DNA from: Mycobacterium nebraskense
Lineage (GTDB): Bacteria; Actinomycetota; Actinomycetes; Mycobacteriales; Mycobacteriaceae
Assembly (NCBI RefSeq): GCF_002102255.1
Contig: NZ_LQPH01000180.1
Coordinates: forward strand, 1-64,000
Direction of reading: 5' to 3'
DNA length: 64,000 nucleotides
The notes under the pieces are model-generated. The model ran no database searches, was not told where the DNA came from, and saw only the letters and a list, made by a program, of their open reading frames with translations. Each line of letters opens with the position of its first letter. Position 1 is the stretch's first letter. Below are positions 7,194 to 16,295 of the stretch, piece after piece. Made by a program: the position numbers and the translations under genes.

Positions 7194-9440
7194 TTAGTCG
7201 GCAACCGCGGGGGACGTCGCGTTCTGCTGGTGACCGTTGGTCGCGGCGGGTGATGTGGTCGGGTGTCCGTTGGGGGTCGCGGTTTGGCCGTTCATCAGGC
7301 GGTAGCGGATCAGGCGAGAACTGTTGGTGACCACCGCGACCGAGGACGCGTTGTGCAGGATCGCGGCCAGCACCGGTGACAGGGCGCCTCCGGCGCCCAT
7401 CAACAGGCCGATTGAGTTGACGGCGATGGACATGCCGTAGTTCTGCCGGATCACCGCGACGGCTCGCGCCCCCAGATCGGGTACGTCAAGCAGGCGCTGC
7501 AGGTTGTCGTTGGCCAATGCGATATCGGCGGTTTCCACAGCGACATCGGTGCCGGCCAGGCCCATGGCGATCCCGATGTCGGCGGTTGCCAGCGCCGGGG
7601 CGTCATTGACGCCGTCACCGATCATCGCGACGACGTATCCTTCGTCTTGAAGTTGGCGCACCGCCTGAAGTTTGTCCTCGGGTAGCACCTCGGCGCGCCA
7701 TTCGTCGATGCCGAGTTCGCCGGCGACGACCTCGGCGGTGTCGGGATGATCGCCGGTGAGCATGACGATGCGCCCAATGCCGTTGCTGCGCAACTTGTTC
7801 AGCACGTCGGCGGCCTCGGGGCGGATTTCGTCGCGCAGGCTGATCAGCCCGACCAGGGTGCCGTCCACCGCCAGCAGTAGCGGGGTCTCGGCTTGGCGGC
7901 GCAGTTTGTCAACCCACTCGGTTGCCTTCTTGGACACGCGGACTTTTTCGGCACGCAGCAGCGACGGGCTGCCCAGTAGCAGGACGCGGCCATCAGCCCA
8001 GGTGCGCATGCCCAGGCCGACCAACACTTCGCACTGTTCGTGCGGCGGGATAGTGATGTGGCGTTCGGTGGTCGAGCGGATCACCGCTTCGGCCAGCGGA
8101 TGACGCGAATGGATCTCCGAGCTGGCCGCGTAGGCCAGGACCTCTTCAGGTTGCCAGTCCTTCTGGAAAGCAACAACATTCGTCACGACGGGGCGCCCAA
8201 CGGTGAGCGTCCCGGTCTTGTCGAACACGATGGCGTTCACCCGCCCGGCTTGCTCGAGGTGCGATCCGCCCTTGATCAGGATGCCGCGGCGCGCACCGTT
8301 GCCGATCGCGGCGCTGATCGCGGTCGGGGTCGACAATCCCACCGCGCACGGGCACGCGATCAACAGCATGGTCATCGCGCGCCGGATGTCGCCGGTCAGC
8401 AGCAAGGTGGCCGCGGACACGAGGAACGAGATCGGAACAAAGCGGCGCGAGAAGTTTTCACCGACCGTTTGGATCGGTGCCCGATCGTTCTGGGCCTCTT
8501 CGACGCGGGAAATGATGCGCCCGATCGTGGTGTCGCTGCCCACCGCGGCGGCGCGCACCACCAGCCGTCCGCGCACCACCACCGATCCGGCGTGCACGCG
8601 GGAGCCGACGACCATACTCACGGGCAGCGTTTCCCCGGTGATCGCCGACTGGTCGACCACCGCTTCCCCGTCGAGCACCTCGCCGTCCACCGGGATCGCC
8701 ACGTGATCGTGGATCACAACCTCGTCGCCGATTTGCAGGGTATCGACGGGCACTTGGACTTCGCTGCCATCATTGGCCCTGATCCAGGCGGTGTCCGCGG
8801 TGCCCCGCAGCAGGTCGGCGATGGCGCGGCGGGTGCGGCGCAGGGTCAGGTCCTGCAGATATTCCCCGATGTTGAGTAGCCACAACACCGTCAGCGCCAC
8901 CACGTTCTCCCGCAGCACCATGCTGGCCACCGTGGCCACCGTCACCAGCGTGTCGGTGCCCGCGCGACCAGAACGCAGCGAACGCAGCGCCCCGCGGAAG
9001 AACGGATAGCCCATGAACACCGTCGCGCCAGTGGCCACCAACTGACCCTTGGGGCCCAGAAGCGGCGGGCGCCGGAAACCGTAGCGGCGCACACCCAACA
9101 ACACCAGTGCCGCCCCGCCGATCGCGATGCGCAGTACCTCGGTGTTGCGGACGTCGGCCGATCGCGGCGTACGCGCGGGAATAAGCTCGGCCGCTACGCC
9201 TTTGGCCGCCGAGACGGCCGCCATGATCGCCGCGCGATCGCAACGCTTGGGTGAATACCACACCACAACCGAACCGGTGTGGGGGTAGGCGTGCACCGCG
9301 CGCACCCCGGTCTGCTTATCCACCTCGTCTTCGACAGCCACCGCACGACGGGAATCCGAACGCACCCACGGCACATGCAGTCGCATCCGCCCCGCCGCGT
9401 CGGACAGAATTTCTACGGCGGTGTCATCGACAACAGTCAT
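7194..9440 (-). CDS. ctpC: P1B-type metal-transporting ATPase CtpC
   Basis: 748 residues from ATG 9440. An N-terminal HMA-like region is followed by membrane segments, the TGE loop (ITGETLPV), the CPC metal site (about residues 363-365, in ACPCAVGLSTPTA), the phosphorylated Asp (about 407, in DKTGTLT), the HP motif (SRHPLAEA) and the hinge GDGVNDAP. The long near-identity I recall with M. tuberculosis CtpC (Rv3270), including HLEQAGR and ILHNASSVAVV, supports the symbol. CtpC exports Zn2+ and has also been linked to Mn2+ metallation of secreted proteins. It starts 10 bases after pacL1, forming the same two-gene operon as in M. tuberculosis. Confidence 0.93.
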   Translation of the reverse strand: MTVVDDTAVEILSDAAGRMRLHVPWVRSDSRRAVAVEDEVDKQTGVRAVHAYPHTGSVVVWYSPKRCDRAAIMAAVSAAKGVAAELIPARTPRSADVRNTEVLRIAIGGAALVLLGVRRYGFRRPPLLGPKGQLVATGATVFMGYPFFRGALRSLRSGRAGTDTLVTVATVASMVLRENVVALTVLWLLNIGEYLQDLTLRRTRRAIADLLRGTADTAWIRANDGSEVQVPVDTLQIGDEVVIHDHVAIPVDGEVLDGEAVVDQSAITGETLPVSMVVGSRVHAGSVVVRGRLVVRAAAVGSDTTIGRIISRVEEAQNDRAPIQTVGENFSRRFVPISFLVSAATLLLTGDIRRAMTMLLIACPCAVGLSTPTAISAAIGNGARRGILIKGGSHLEQAGRVNAIVFDKTGTLTVGRPVVTNVVAFQKDWQPEEVLAYAASSEIHSRHPLAEAVIRSTTERHITIPPHEQCEVLVGLGMRTWADGRVLLLGSPSLLRAEKVRVSKKATEWVDKLRRQAETPLLLAVDGTLVGLISLRDEIRPEAADVLNKLRSNGIGRIVMLTGDHPDTAEVVAGELGIDEWRAEVLPEDKLQAVRQLQDEGYVVAMIGDGVNDAPALATADIGIAMGLAGTDVAVETADIALANDNLQRLLDVPDLGARAVAVIRQNYGMSIAVNSIGLLMGAGGALSPVLAAILHNASSVAVVTNSSRLIRYRLMNGQTATPNGHPTTSPAATNGHQQNATSPAVAD

Positions 9441-9450
9441 CGTTGAGCGA

Positions 9451-9732
9451 TCAGTGGTCGTGGTCGTGGTCCGCGGCGGCAGCCGGCGGGGAGGCCTCTT
9501 CACCGATGCGTTCACGCGCCTCGGCCACCACGTCGGCGGCCTTCAGGCGGGCCGACTCCGCTGCCACTTCTGCGCGCCGCGTTCCTCGCAGACTCAATTC
9601 CGCGGCCGCGACCGTCGCCCGGCGCACCGGCGCCCCGCCGGCGACCTTCCGCAACAGCTCATAGGCGCTTACGCCGACCAGTCCGGTGAATACCGTAGCG
9701 GCTGCCTTTGCCGCTAGCGCATGCGGAAACAT
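9451..9732 (-). CDS. pacL1: PacL1-like metallochaperone of CtpC (DUF1490)
   Basis: 93 residues from the ATG at 9732, preceded by GAGGAGG. An N-terminal membrane helix (about 10-28) is followed by an Ala/Arg/Glu-rich amphipathic region and a C-terminal metal-binding tail ending DHDHDH. This matches the DUF1490 family member Rv3269, which stabilises CtpC in membrane platforms and binds Zn2+ through a C-terminal Asp/His motif. Position immediately upstream of ctpC agrees. An upstream in-frame TTG at 9735 is a weaker start. Confidence 0.9.
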   Translation of the reverse strand: MFPHALAAKAAATVFTGLVGVSAYELLRKVAGGAPVRRATVAAAELSLRGTRRAEVAAESARLKAADVVAEARERIGEEASPPAAAADHDHDH

Positions 9733-9801
9733 CAAGTTCCTCCTCGTGTTAGGCCCAGATCGGGCGCACCTTCGTGACGTACCCCTCCGACCCTAACATA
9801 G

Positions 9802-9825
9802 ATACATCGCAATATCACTATGTAT
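9802..9825 (-). promoter_or_regulatory. candidate metal-responsive operator of pacL1-ctpC
   Basis: An interrupted palindrome, ATACAT (9802-9807) and ATGTAT (9820-9825) with a 12-base AT-rich centre, lies 70 to 95 bases upstream of pacL1. This is a local AT-rich island in GC-rich DNA and has the size and composition of ArsR/SmtB-type operators. The regulator is not encoded nearby, so the assignment is inference. Confidence 0.4.
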
Positions 9826-9827
9826 TT

Positions 9828-9953
9828 GCGGTTGGTTAAGGCCAACAGGGGCGTACTCAAATATCGTTGGTAGACAACCTGATACAGTGTCAAGGGCGCT
9901 TCAGCCGGCAACGGCAAATATTCGAGTTTATCTATCACGAGCAGGGTCGGGCC
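9828..9953 (-). pseudogene. IS21-type IstB ATPase fragment
   Basis: The minus-strand frame contains GPTLLVIDKLEYLPLP followed by a QVVYQRYLSTPLLALTNR segment, which corresponds to the Walker B and sensor region of IstB helpers (typically TLLVIDELGYLPL...QVVSQRY...TTNR). The Walker A part and the downstream half are missing and several conserved positions have changed. Only about 42 codons remain. It sits between the pacL1-ctpC promoter and the HTH gene, and marks an old IS21-family insertion. Confidence 0.65.
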
Positions 9954-10104
9954 GTTGAGAACCGCATGATGGTGGCCCATCGGTCTCGATGGCGCAAACG
10001 CGCCCTGCTGGATTTGGAAAAGGTTCACGGTTGCGCAACGCTGTTCGATTGATCGCTCGCGTTTCTTTTGCGAGGTCCGGCGAGCGGGGCTATCGTCCAT
10101 CATT

Positions 10105-10419
10105 GTGGACGACAGTGCGAAGGACCCCGCCGTGGTGCTGCCGTATCTGGTCGGTCGGCCCTTGGCGGCTACCGAGGTCTACGAAGCGTTCGGCTACCGC
10201 AAGTCCGCGTACTACAAGGCGGCTCGCGAGGGCAGGCTGATCACCGCGGACAACCTGATCAGGGCGGCCAAGTATTTGGGGTTGAACCCGGTTGACCTGC
10301 AAGTCCGCTATGGCTTGATCGACCCGGACTCGGTTAGCGAATATGTGGAGTCCCAGGCCGGCCCGCCCCCGCCCAGGCTGCGTGATCTTCGTCCCGATCC
10401 CAACAGTCCGCCCGTCTGA
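10105..10419 (+). CDS. small putative DNA-binding protein (HTH-like)
   Basis: 104 residues from GTG 10105. A central region (about 18-75) contains ATEVYEAFGYRKSAYYKAA, which reads like a helix-turn-helix, followed by LIRAAKYLGLNPVDLQVRYGL, as in phage-repressor-like XRE proteins. The C-terminus is proline-rich. No ribosome site is obvious. The gene is followed after 23 bases by a multi-pass membrane gene. A small repressor paired with this type of membrane protein is a recurrent actinobacterial arrangement. The regulatory role is inferred. Confidence 0.6.
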   Translation: MDDSAKDPAVVLPYLVGRPLAATEVYEAFGYRKSAYYKAAREGRLITADNLIRAAKYLGLNPVDLQVRYGLIDPDSVSEYVESQAGPPPPRLRDLRPDPNSPPV

Positions 10420-10442
10420 GCGGCACTGCCGGGACCGTTTGA

Positions 10443-11156
10443 ATGATCAAAACCGTACTCATCAGCGTCACGCTGGCGGCCCTGATGTGTAGCCTGTGGA
10501 TCCGGCGCGACACCTGGCGCTCCCGGTGGGAGGCCGGCGCTACCCGCAACATCGCATTGCACGGCTGCGCGGTGCTGTTGATGTCGCACTGGGCCGCGGC
10601 GGCGCTCGGGCCGCCCCTGCACCGCGTCTTCGGGCTGTGGAACGTGCAACATCTGCTCGGTCACATCTGCTGGATCTTCGCGGTGACGGCGATCATTCGG
10701 CACGGGCTCATCCGTCTCGTCGACGAAACCCACGAGCGCGAACTGTTGCGCAAGCACGTCACGCGCCCTTTGAGGCTTGCGGTTCCGTTGCTGGTGGCGC
10801 TGTTCGTCATCGCCGACGAGGGCCATCACCTCGACTTCTTCGCGGCCCCCGCCGACTTCTGGCTGCTGGCTTACTGGCTGGTCTTGGGCGCCCTGATGAT
10901 TTACCTCCTCTTCTACGCCGGGCGAGTGCTGCTGATCCTGCGCACGGATCCCCGGTCCACGACGACCGTCGACCTCTATCTGATCTCGGCGGGTTTCGGG
11001 GTGGCGGCGAGCGTGATTCAAATCGGAACCGCCTGGGCGGGCACCGATATCGCCTTGCCGGTCTGGTTGTGCGCCTGCCTGAGCGCCATCGGTTTCGCCT
11101 ACGCGTCCGCCCGATCTTGGCAGGCCAAGGTCGCCTGGTTCACGTCCGGCAAATAA
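10443..11156 (+). CDS. multi-pass membrane protein, MAB_1171c-like
   Basis: 237 residues with about seven hydrophobic segments, beginning at the N-terminus and separated by short charged loops such as RLVDETHERELLRKH. It resembles the membrane domain of the actinobacterial MAB_1171c-like family, whose function is not established and which is often encoded next to XRE-type regulators, as here. It shares no motif with transporters or enzymes that I recognise. It converges on the PPE gene that ends at 11215; no T-tract terminator is visible in the 58-base gap. Confidence 0.6.
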   Translation: MIKTVLISVTLAALMCSLWIRRDTWRSRWEAGATRNIALHGCAVLLMSHWAAAALGPPLHRVFGLWNVQHLLGHICWIFAVTAIIRHGLIRLVDETHERELLRKHVTRPLRLAVPLLVALFVIADEGHHLDFFAAPADFWLLAYWLVLGALMIYLLFYAGRVLLILRTDPRSTTTVDLYLISAGFGVAASVIQIGTAWAGTDIALPVWLCACLSAIGFAYASARSWQAKVAWFTSGK

Positions 11157-11214
11157 GCCACCCGCGCGTGCGGCGACCCGCTCGCGGCGCGGTGCGGCGC
11201 GGGGCTCTGGGCGT

Positions 11215-12354
11215 CTATCCGCCGACGACGTGTCGTGCCACCACCATCGGACGGAACCCGTACCGCTGTCCGACGATCTTGCCGCCGGCACCGCGGCCCG
11301 TGCCCGTCAGCGGCATGCCGCGCAGCAACCCGCTTCCATTGGCCTCGGGGCCGGCGCTGACGGTGCTGACCGCCGGCGGCGCAGTTTCCGCGTTAGCCGC
11401 GGGGGCCGCGGCGGCCCAACTCTGCGGGACCGACAAGTGGCCCACCGTGCCCGCCCTGCCCAGACCCGCCGAGACAGTCGAGGATGCACCGGAGGACATC
11501 GGGCCACCGCCCAGAGTTCCACCCAGACGAGGCACGGCCGTCGCGGCCGCCGCGCCTTTGCTGGCGGCGGCCGGCATCCCACCTAGCCGGAGCTTCATAA
11601 AGTGGTCATAGTCGCCCGATTGGTAATATAAGATCTTGAGGCTGTTGGTGTACATGGATACCCAGTCTTTCCAGGCCACCGGTTTGGACGATCCGGACGA
11701 CCCGGACGATGCATTCAGTAGTGCGCTGGACGCCGAGTTGAGGTTTGCCGGCCCAGGGGTGAACGTGCTGGATTGTGCACTTGTGTCGGCGGCGTGGGAG
11801 ACGGCGGCGGCTTGACCGGCCTGGCCCGCCGGGTTGGTGGTCGTCGGCGACTGGTCGAAGGTGGGCAGCGCTGAAGCGCCGGCCGACGCCGCGGCGTAGC
11901 CATACATCGCCGCCGCGTCCTGGGCCCACATCTCGGCGTACTGGGCCTCGGTGGCCGCGATCGCCGGCAGGTTCTGGCCGAAGAAGTTCGTCGCGATCAG
12001 CATCATCAGTTGCGCGCGGTTGGCCGCGATCACCGGGGGCGGAACCGTCATCGCGAACGCCGCCTCGTAGGCACCCGCGGCGGCCTTCGCCTGGACGGCC
12101 GTCTGCTCGGCCTGCGCGGCCGTCGCGGTCAGCCACGCCGCATACGGGGCCGAGGCGGTGGCCATCGTCGCCGACGCCGGACCCAGCCACGCGCCGGTGA
12201 GTTCGGCGATCACCGAGCTGTAGGAGGCCACCGTGGTGTACAGGTCGGTGGCCAAGCCGTCCCAAGCCGCCGCAGCCGCCAACATTGGCCCCGCGCCTGC
12301 GCCGACATACATGCGCCCGGAGTTGACCTCCGGCGGAAGCGCCCCGTAATCCAC
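11215..12354 (-). CDS. PPE-family protein (PPE-SVP subgroup)
   Basis: 379 residues from GTG 12354, preceded by GAGAGG. The N-terminal PPE domain of about 180 residues begins VDYGALPPEVNSGRMY and includes GPASATMA and EAQYAEMWAQDAAAMYGYAA. The tail contains the SVP motif GHLSVPQSWAAAAP that marks the PPE-SVP subgroup, and ends near YGFRPMVVARHVVGG. Such proteins are type VII (ESX) secretion substrates that usually need a PE partner; none is adjacent on this strand. It is divergent from the PE-PPE pair at 12710. Confidence 0.92.
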   Translation of the reverse strand: MDYGALPPEVNSGRMYVGAGAGPMLAAAAAWDGLATDLYTTVASYSSVIAELTGAWLGPASATMATASAPYAAWLTATAAQAEQTAVQAKAAAGAYEAAFAMTVPPPVIAANRAQLMMLIATNFFGQNLPAIAATEAQYAEMWAQDAAAMYGYAAASAGASALPTFDQSPTTTNPAGQAGQAAAVSHAADTSAQSSTFTPGPANLNSASSALLNASSGSSGSSKPVAWKDWVSMYTNSLKILYYQSGDYDHFMKLRLGGMPAAASKGAAAATAVPRLGGTLGGGPMSSGASSTVSAGLGRAGTVGHLSVPQSWAAAAPAANAETAPPAVSTVSAGPEANGSGLLRGMPLTGTGRGAGGKIVGQRYGFRPMVVARHVVGG

Positions 12355-12709
12355 TAATCGATCCTCTCGCCCGGTCGACGGCTGTCGCACGCACCCCAAC
12401 GCCGCCCGAAACTGTGGTCAGATACTGGTGCGCGGATTCCGTCCAGCGCAGCCGACACCATCGGCCGTGGAGTCACGAACGCGACGCCGTTCTTCGGCCG
12501 CGCCGACTACCCCTCAAGTGTGGATGTTTGTGCACATGTGTGATCGTAAAGACATATATGTACGTGAAAGTTTATGTGTATGAACTGAATCTAGCTGAAG
12601 ATGAACATTAGTCTGTGGCAATACACTATTGATCGCGCAGCGCCTAACCTCGCTGGGGGAGCGGCTTTGGCGGCCGCTGAAACAAGATCCAGCGAGGAAA
12701 GAGATCACC
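12355..12709. promoter_or_regulatory. divergent promoter region between PPE and PE-PPE genes
   Basis: 355 bases with no supportable gene. The segment 12520-12600 is markedly AT-rich for this genome (containing ACATATATGTACG and TTTATGTGTATG), consistent with promoters firing in both directions. I do not see a known riboswitch, including the M-box found upstream of some mycobacterial PE/PPE operons. Confidence 0.45.
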
Positions 12710-13009
12710 GTGTCGTTCGTGACCACCCAACCCGAAGCGTTATCCGCAGCAGCCAGCAAATTGGGCATGATCGGTTCGGCGCTGGCCGCGCAGAATGCCG
12801 CGGCATCGGCGCCCACGATGGGAGTAGTTCCCGCGGCAACCGATGAGGTCTCGGTGCTGATCGCGGCGCAGTTCGCCACGCACGCCCAGATGTATCAGAC
12901 CGTCTGCGCCCAGGCCACGATGATTCACGAGAGCTTCGTGAAAATGCTGCACCTCGGCGCCGGTTCGTATGAGGCCACCGAGGCCATCAACGCCGCCGCG
13001 GCCAGCTGA
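12710..13009 (+). CDS. PE-family protein
   Basis: 99 residues from GTG 12710 with AGGAAAGAG upstream. This is the standard PE domain length. It begins VSFVTTQPEAL and contains GSALAAQNAAA and a QFATHAQMYQ segment near the loop, ending EAINAAAAS, with no C-terminal extension. PE proteins pair through their two helices with PPE partners and are exported by ESX systems. The PPE gene follows after 13 bases, so the pair should form a heterodimer. Confidence 0.92.
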   Translation: MSFVTTQPEALSAAASKLGMIGSALAAQNAAASAPTMGVVPAATDEVSVLIAAQFATHAQMYQTVCAQATMIHESFVKMLHLGAGSYEATEAINAAAAS

Positions 13010-13022
13010 GGAGGGTGAACAG

Positions 13023-14201
13023 GTGCTGGATTTCGGAGCGTTAGCCCCCGAATTCAATTCTGCGCGCATGTATTCCGGACCGGGACCGGGATCGATGATG
13101 GCCGCGGCCTGGGCCTGGAACATGCTGGCCGCCGAGCTGGACTCCGCCGCCACTGCCTACGACACCGTAATCACACAACTGACCAGCGAAGGATGGCTGG
13201 GCCCGGCATCGACACAAATGGCTGAGGCAGCCAAACCCTATCTGGTATGGATGCGTACCAGCGCCGCGCAAGCCGAACAGGCCGCCACTTCGGCCAGGGC
13301 CGCCGTGGGGGCCTACGAAACCGCGTTCGCCGCTACGGTGCCCCCACCGCTGATCGAAACCAACCGCACCCTGCTGGCCCAGGCGATTTCGACGAATGTC
13401 CTCGGTCAAAACATTCCGCTGATCACGCAGCTGGAGGCCCAATACGGTGAAATGTGGGCCCAAGACGCCGCCACGATGTACGGCTACGCCGCCCAAACCG
13501 CACCGACTGCCGAAGTGACGCCGTTCACCGAGCCGACCCAAACCACCAACCCCGCCGGAGGGGCCATGCAGGCCGCCGCGGTTAACCGAGCCGCTAGCAC
13601 GTCGGCCAGCGCGGGCACGCAGGCTACGCAGTCACAACTGTTGTCCTCCACGCCTTCTGCACTGCAAAGCCTCGCATCACCCAGTGCAGCACCTGCGTCC
13701 ACAACACCGATCACGGACGCGTTAAAACAGAACGAGTTTGTGAGCTTGTGGTCGCAATACGTCAGCCCCACCCAAAACACCCTCGCAATGATGTATCGCG
13801 CTACCGGCATGACAACGCACTTTCAATCACTCGGCAAAGCACTAGCACCCGCCGCCAAGGCCGCCAGCGACGGCGCCAAGGCCGCCGCGGCCCTGCCCAC
13901 CGTCGGCGCGTCGCTGCGCGGCCTGACCGGTGGCGGCGGCGCCATATCGGCAAGCTTGGCCTCGGCCGCACCGGTCGGCGGCCTGTCCGTACCGCCCACG
14001 TGGTCGGCCGCGACCCCGGCGGTCACCTCCGGGGCATCGTCGATTCCGGTCAGCCGCTTCATCACCACCCCGGACACGTCAGGGCCCGGAAACCTGCTGG
14101 GCGGGATGCCGCTGGCGGGCGTCGGCGGGGGTTCGACCGGCACCGGTCCGCGCTACGGAATCCGCCCCACGGTGATGGCACGCCCGCCCTTTGCCGGATA
14201 G
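13023..14201 (+). CDS. PPE-family protein (PPE-SVP subgroup), partner of the PE above
   Basis: 392 residues from GTG 13023, preceded by GGAGG. The PPE domain begins VLDFGALAPEFNSARMYSG, a slight variant (LAPEF) of the usual LPPEI, so the name-giving motif is partly changed. SEGWLGPAST and EAQYGEMWAQDAATMYGYAA follow. The tail has the SVP signature GGLSVPPTWSAATP and ends near YGIRPTVMARPPFAG. It is predicted to be exported with the upstream PE protein by an ESX system. Confidence 0.92.
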   Translation: MLDFGALAPEFNSARMYSGPGPGSMMAAAWAWNMLAAELDSAATAYDTVITQLTSEGWLGPASTQMAEAAKPYLVWMRTSAAQAEQAATSARAAVGAYETAFAATVPPPLIETNRTLLAQAISTNVLGQNIPLITQLEAQYGEMWAQDAATMYGYAAQTAPTAEVTPFTEPTQTTNPAGGAMQAAAVNRAASTSASAGTQATQSQLLSSTPSALQSLASPSAAPASTTPITDALKQNEFVSLWSQYVSPTQNTLAMMYRATGMTTHFQSLGKALAPAAKAASDGAKAAAALPTVGASLRGLTGGGGAISASLASAAPVGGLSVPPTWSAATPAVTSGASSIPVSRFITTPDTSGPGNLLGGMPLAGVGGGSTGTGPRYGIRPTVMARPPFAG

Positions 14202-14596
14202 CTCGGCAACCACATCGCGGGTCCTTTCGGTCGAGATCCTGTTCTGGGCAACGCCGTTCGATCGGCCCACGGACACTGCTGCCCTCTCAGGCACGGCTGG
14301 GCCATCCGTGTCCGCGGACACTTCCCGACCAGCAGGCCGCACTCGAATGCCTCTACTTAATCACGCGGTCACCGCACCTGACCGGGACCGGACAGAAGCG
14401 ATGGACCAATGCGGTGGAAACCGGCGGTGACCGCCTTCGCGCGATCTGCTTTGCTGACGCGCGCCAAGGTTTTGTTGCCCAGACCTGATAGCGCAGCGAC
14501 GCTGCGGCTACAAATGCGTTGGGAAGTAAGAGAAGCTGTAATTCGCGCTGGCGGTGCCGCCAGGTGAGCTGCTGCGTCCGACGCATACGGTCGTCG
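14202..14596. other. intergenic region with one short hairpin
   Basis: 395 bases between a plus-strand PPE gene and the minus-strand Nramp-like gene. A short inverted repeat (CTGGCGG at 14548-14554 against CCGCCAG at 14557-14563) lies just beyond the Nramp stop and could help terminate it. No convincing coding frame is present; the open frames here overlap each other and have no ribosome site. Confidence 0.4.
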
Positions 14597-16264
14597 TCAG
14601 GTGCTGCCGAGTTGGATGGCTTTGGCCACGAGCAGGATCGCCCCGACGACGAGATAGCCACGCAAGGCCAGCATGCCTAGCCGAGTTCCGGCCGACCAGG
14701 ACACCGGTTTCAACGAGGTCAACGGCGGCATCCGCCAGGTGGCCCGTTCGGTTCTGGCCAGTTCAAAGGAGGGCTGGTCAGGCCACTGTTTTTTCGGTCG
14801 GCGGCGGCCAGACCACCGCAGCACACCGAAAACGGTTGCGGCGCATATGGCGAGACCGACGGTGAGGTCGGCGGCGAGTGAGACGATGTCGAGGCCGGGA
14901 AACACCGTCGTCGCCATCAGTATCCCCGAGAGCAGCAACAGCACACTGACGATGAGCCCTGACACCACGTTGAGCCACGGCCGGTTCACCCACGGGCCCA
15001 GAACTTCCCGGTCGTTGCACAACAGCACCAAAAAGACAGTCGCGCTGGGCAGCAGCAACCCGGCCAGCGCTTGCACGCCGGTGGTGATCAACCCCAACGG
15101 CGCGCCGGGGATAAGCACGATCACTGCGGCGATCACGACCATCCCGGTGTAGGACAGGTAGAACGGCTTGGCGTCACCGAAGCCGCGGTGCAGCGAATGC
15201 TTGAGTCCGCACACATCCCCGAAGGCATAGCTGCTGGCCAGGGTCACCGCAGCCGCCCCGATGATGGAGGCGTCGAGCAACACGATCGCGAACATTGACC
15301 CCAGGGTGGTGTCGATTTGGCCGAGCAGATGCGCAACCGCGCCGGCGTCAACGAAGCGCCCCCCGCTGTTGGTGGCCCGCGCGGCCCAATCGCCGGTCAT
15401 GATCAACGCCGCCGCCCCCATCACCACGACGAAGGCACCCAGTGTGGTGTCGGCGCGCTCGTAGCCGATGAAACGCGGCGTGATGCGCTTGTCGACAATG
15501 TTGGACTGCTGAAAGAACAGCTGCCACGGGGCGACCGTGGTGCCGACCATCGCGATGATCAACAGCACCGCGTCCGAGGTGACTCCACCACTCATGCCGG
15601 GGGTGACAAGCGATTTCGCGGCGCGCCCCGCGTCCGGATGGGACAGCAGCAACATTGGGATTTGCAGCAGCGTGATCGCGATGAACACGAGCATCGCGCG
15701 TTCCCAGCGACGGAAGCTGCCGCTGGCCATGATGGCGATCAGCGCGATCGCGGCGAACGGGACGACCACATATCTGGGGATGCCGATGTAGTCAGCCGCC
15801 AGGGTGACGCCGATGAATTCGGTGACCAGGGTCAAAAAGTTCAGCAGAAACAGATCACCCACGGAAAACCAGCCCCAGCCGCGGCCGAACCGTTTATTGA
15901 TCAACCGCGCGTGTCCGACCCCGGTGACCGCACCGAGCCGGACCACCATCTCCTGGTTGACAATCAGCACCGGGATCAACAGCACCAGCACCCACAGCAG
16001 GCTGTAGCCGTAGTTCTGTCCGGCCTGCACGTACGTTGCGACACCTCCGGCGTCGTTGTCTCCGACCATCACGATCAAGCCGGGCCCGATGATCGCCAGC
16101 ATGGTGGCCAGGCGGATTTGCAAGCTGCGCGGACGGGCGGTGTCGCTGAGGCTGATTCGGCCCAGTGCACCTTCGATGTCGCCGAGGTGTGCGCTGTCGA
16201 GCACCGCGGTGCCGTGCGGCGCCTCCAACACTGTGTCGGAACCGGGGCGGTCCAAGATCGTCAT
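14597..16264 (-). CDS. second Nramp/SLC11-superfamily transporter, paralogue of the gene at 4041
   Basis: About 555 residues from ATG 16264, which has AAGGAG at the right distance (the ATG at 16270 is too close). It matches the first copy along its length, for example SLLWVL, NQEMVVRLGAVTGVGHARLIN and GWGWFSVGDLFLLNFLT. The atypical metal-site residues are the same: D-A-G-G in helix 1 (residues 73-76 counted from the upstream ATG) and A-P-W in helix 6 (247-249). The small membrane and DUF732 genes are not repeated downstream, and the upstream MgtE-like partner is decayed, so this copy may act alone or share the intact partner. Confidence 0.85.
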   Translation of the reverse strand: MTILDRPGSDTVLEAPHGTAVLDSAHLGDIEGALGRISLSDTARPRSLQIRLATMLAIIGPGLIVMVGDNDAGGVATYVQAGQNYGYSLLWVLVLLIPVLIVNQEMVVRLGAVTGVGHARLINKRFGRGWGWFSVGDLFLLNFLTLVTEFIGVTLAADYIGIPRYVVVPFAAIALIAIMASGSFRRWERAMLVFIAITLLQIPMLLLSHPDAGRAAKSLVTPGMSGGVTSDAVLLIIAMVGTTVAPWQLFFQQSNIVDKRITPRFIGYERADTTLGAFVVVMGAAALIMTGDWAARATNSGGRFVDAGAVAHLLGQIDTTLGSMFAIVLLDASIIGAAAVTLASSYAFGDVCGLKHSLHRGFGDAKPFYLSYTGMVVIAAVIVLIPGAPLGLITTGVQALAGLLLPSATVFLVLLCNDREVLGPWVNRPWLNVVSGLIVSVLLLLSGILMATTVFPGLDIVSLAADLTVGLAICAATVFGVLRWSGRRRPKKQWPDQPSFELARTERATWRMPPLTSLKPVSWSAGTRLGMLALRGYLVVGAILLVAKAIQLGST

Positions 16265-16295
16265 AGCCATTCTCCTTCTTTGCTGCTCATCCAGG

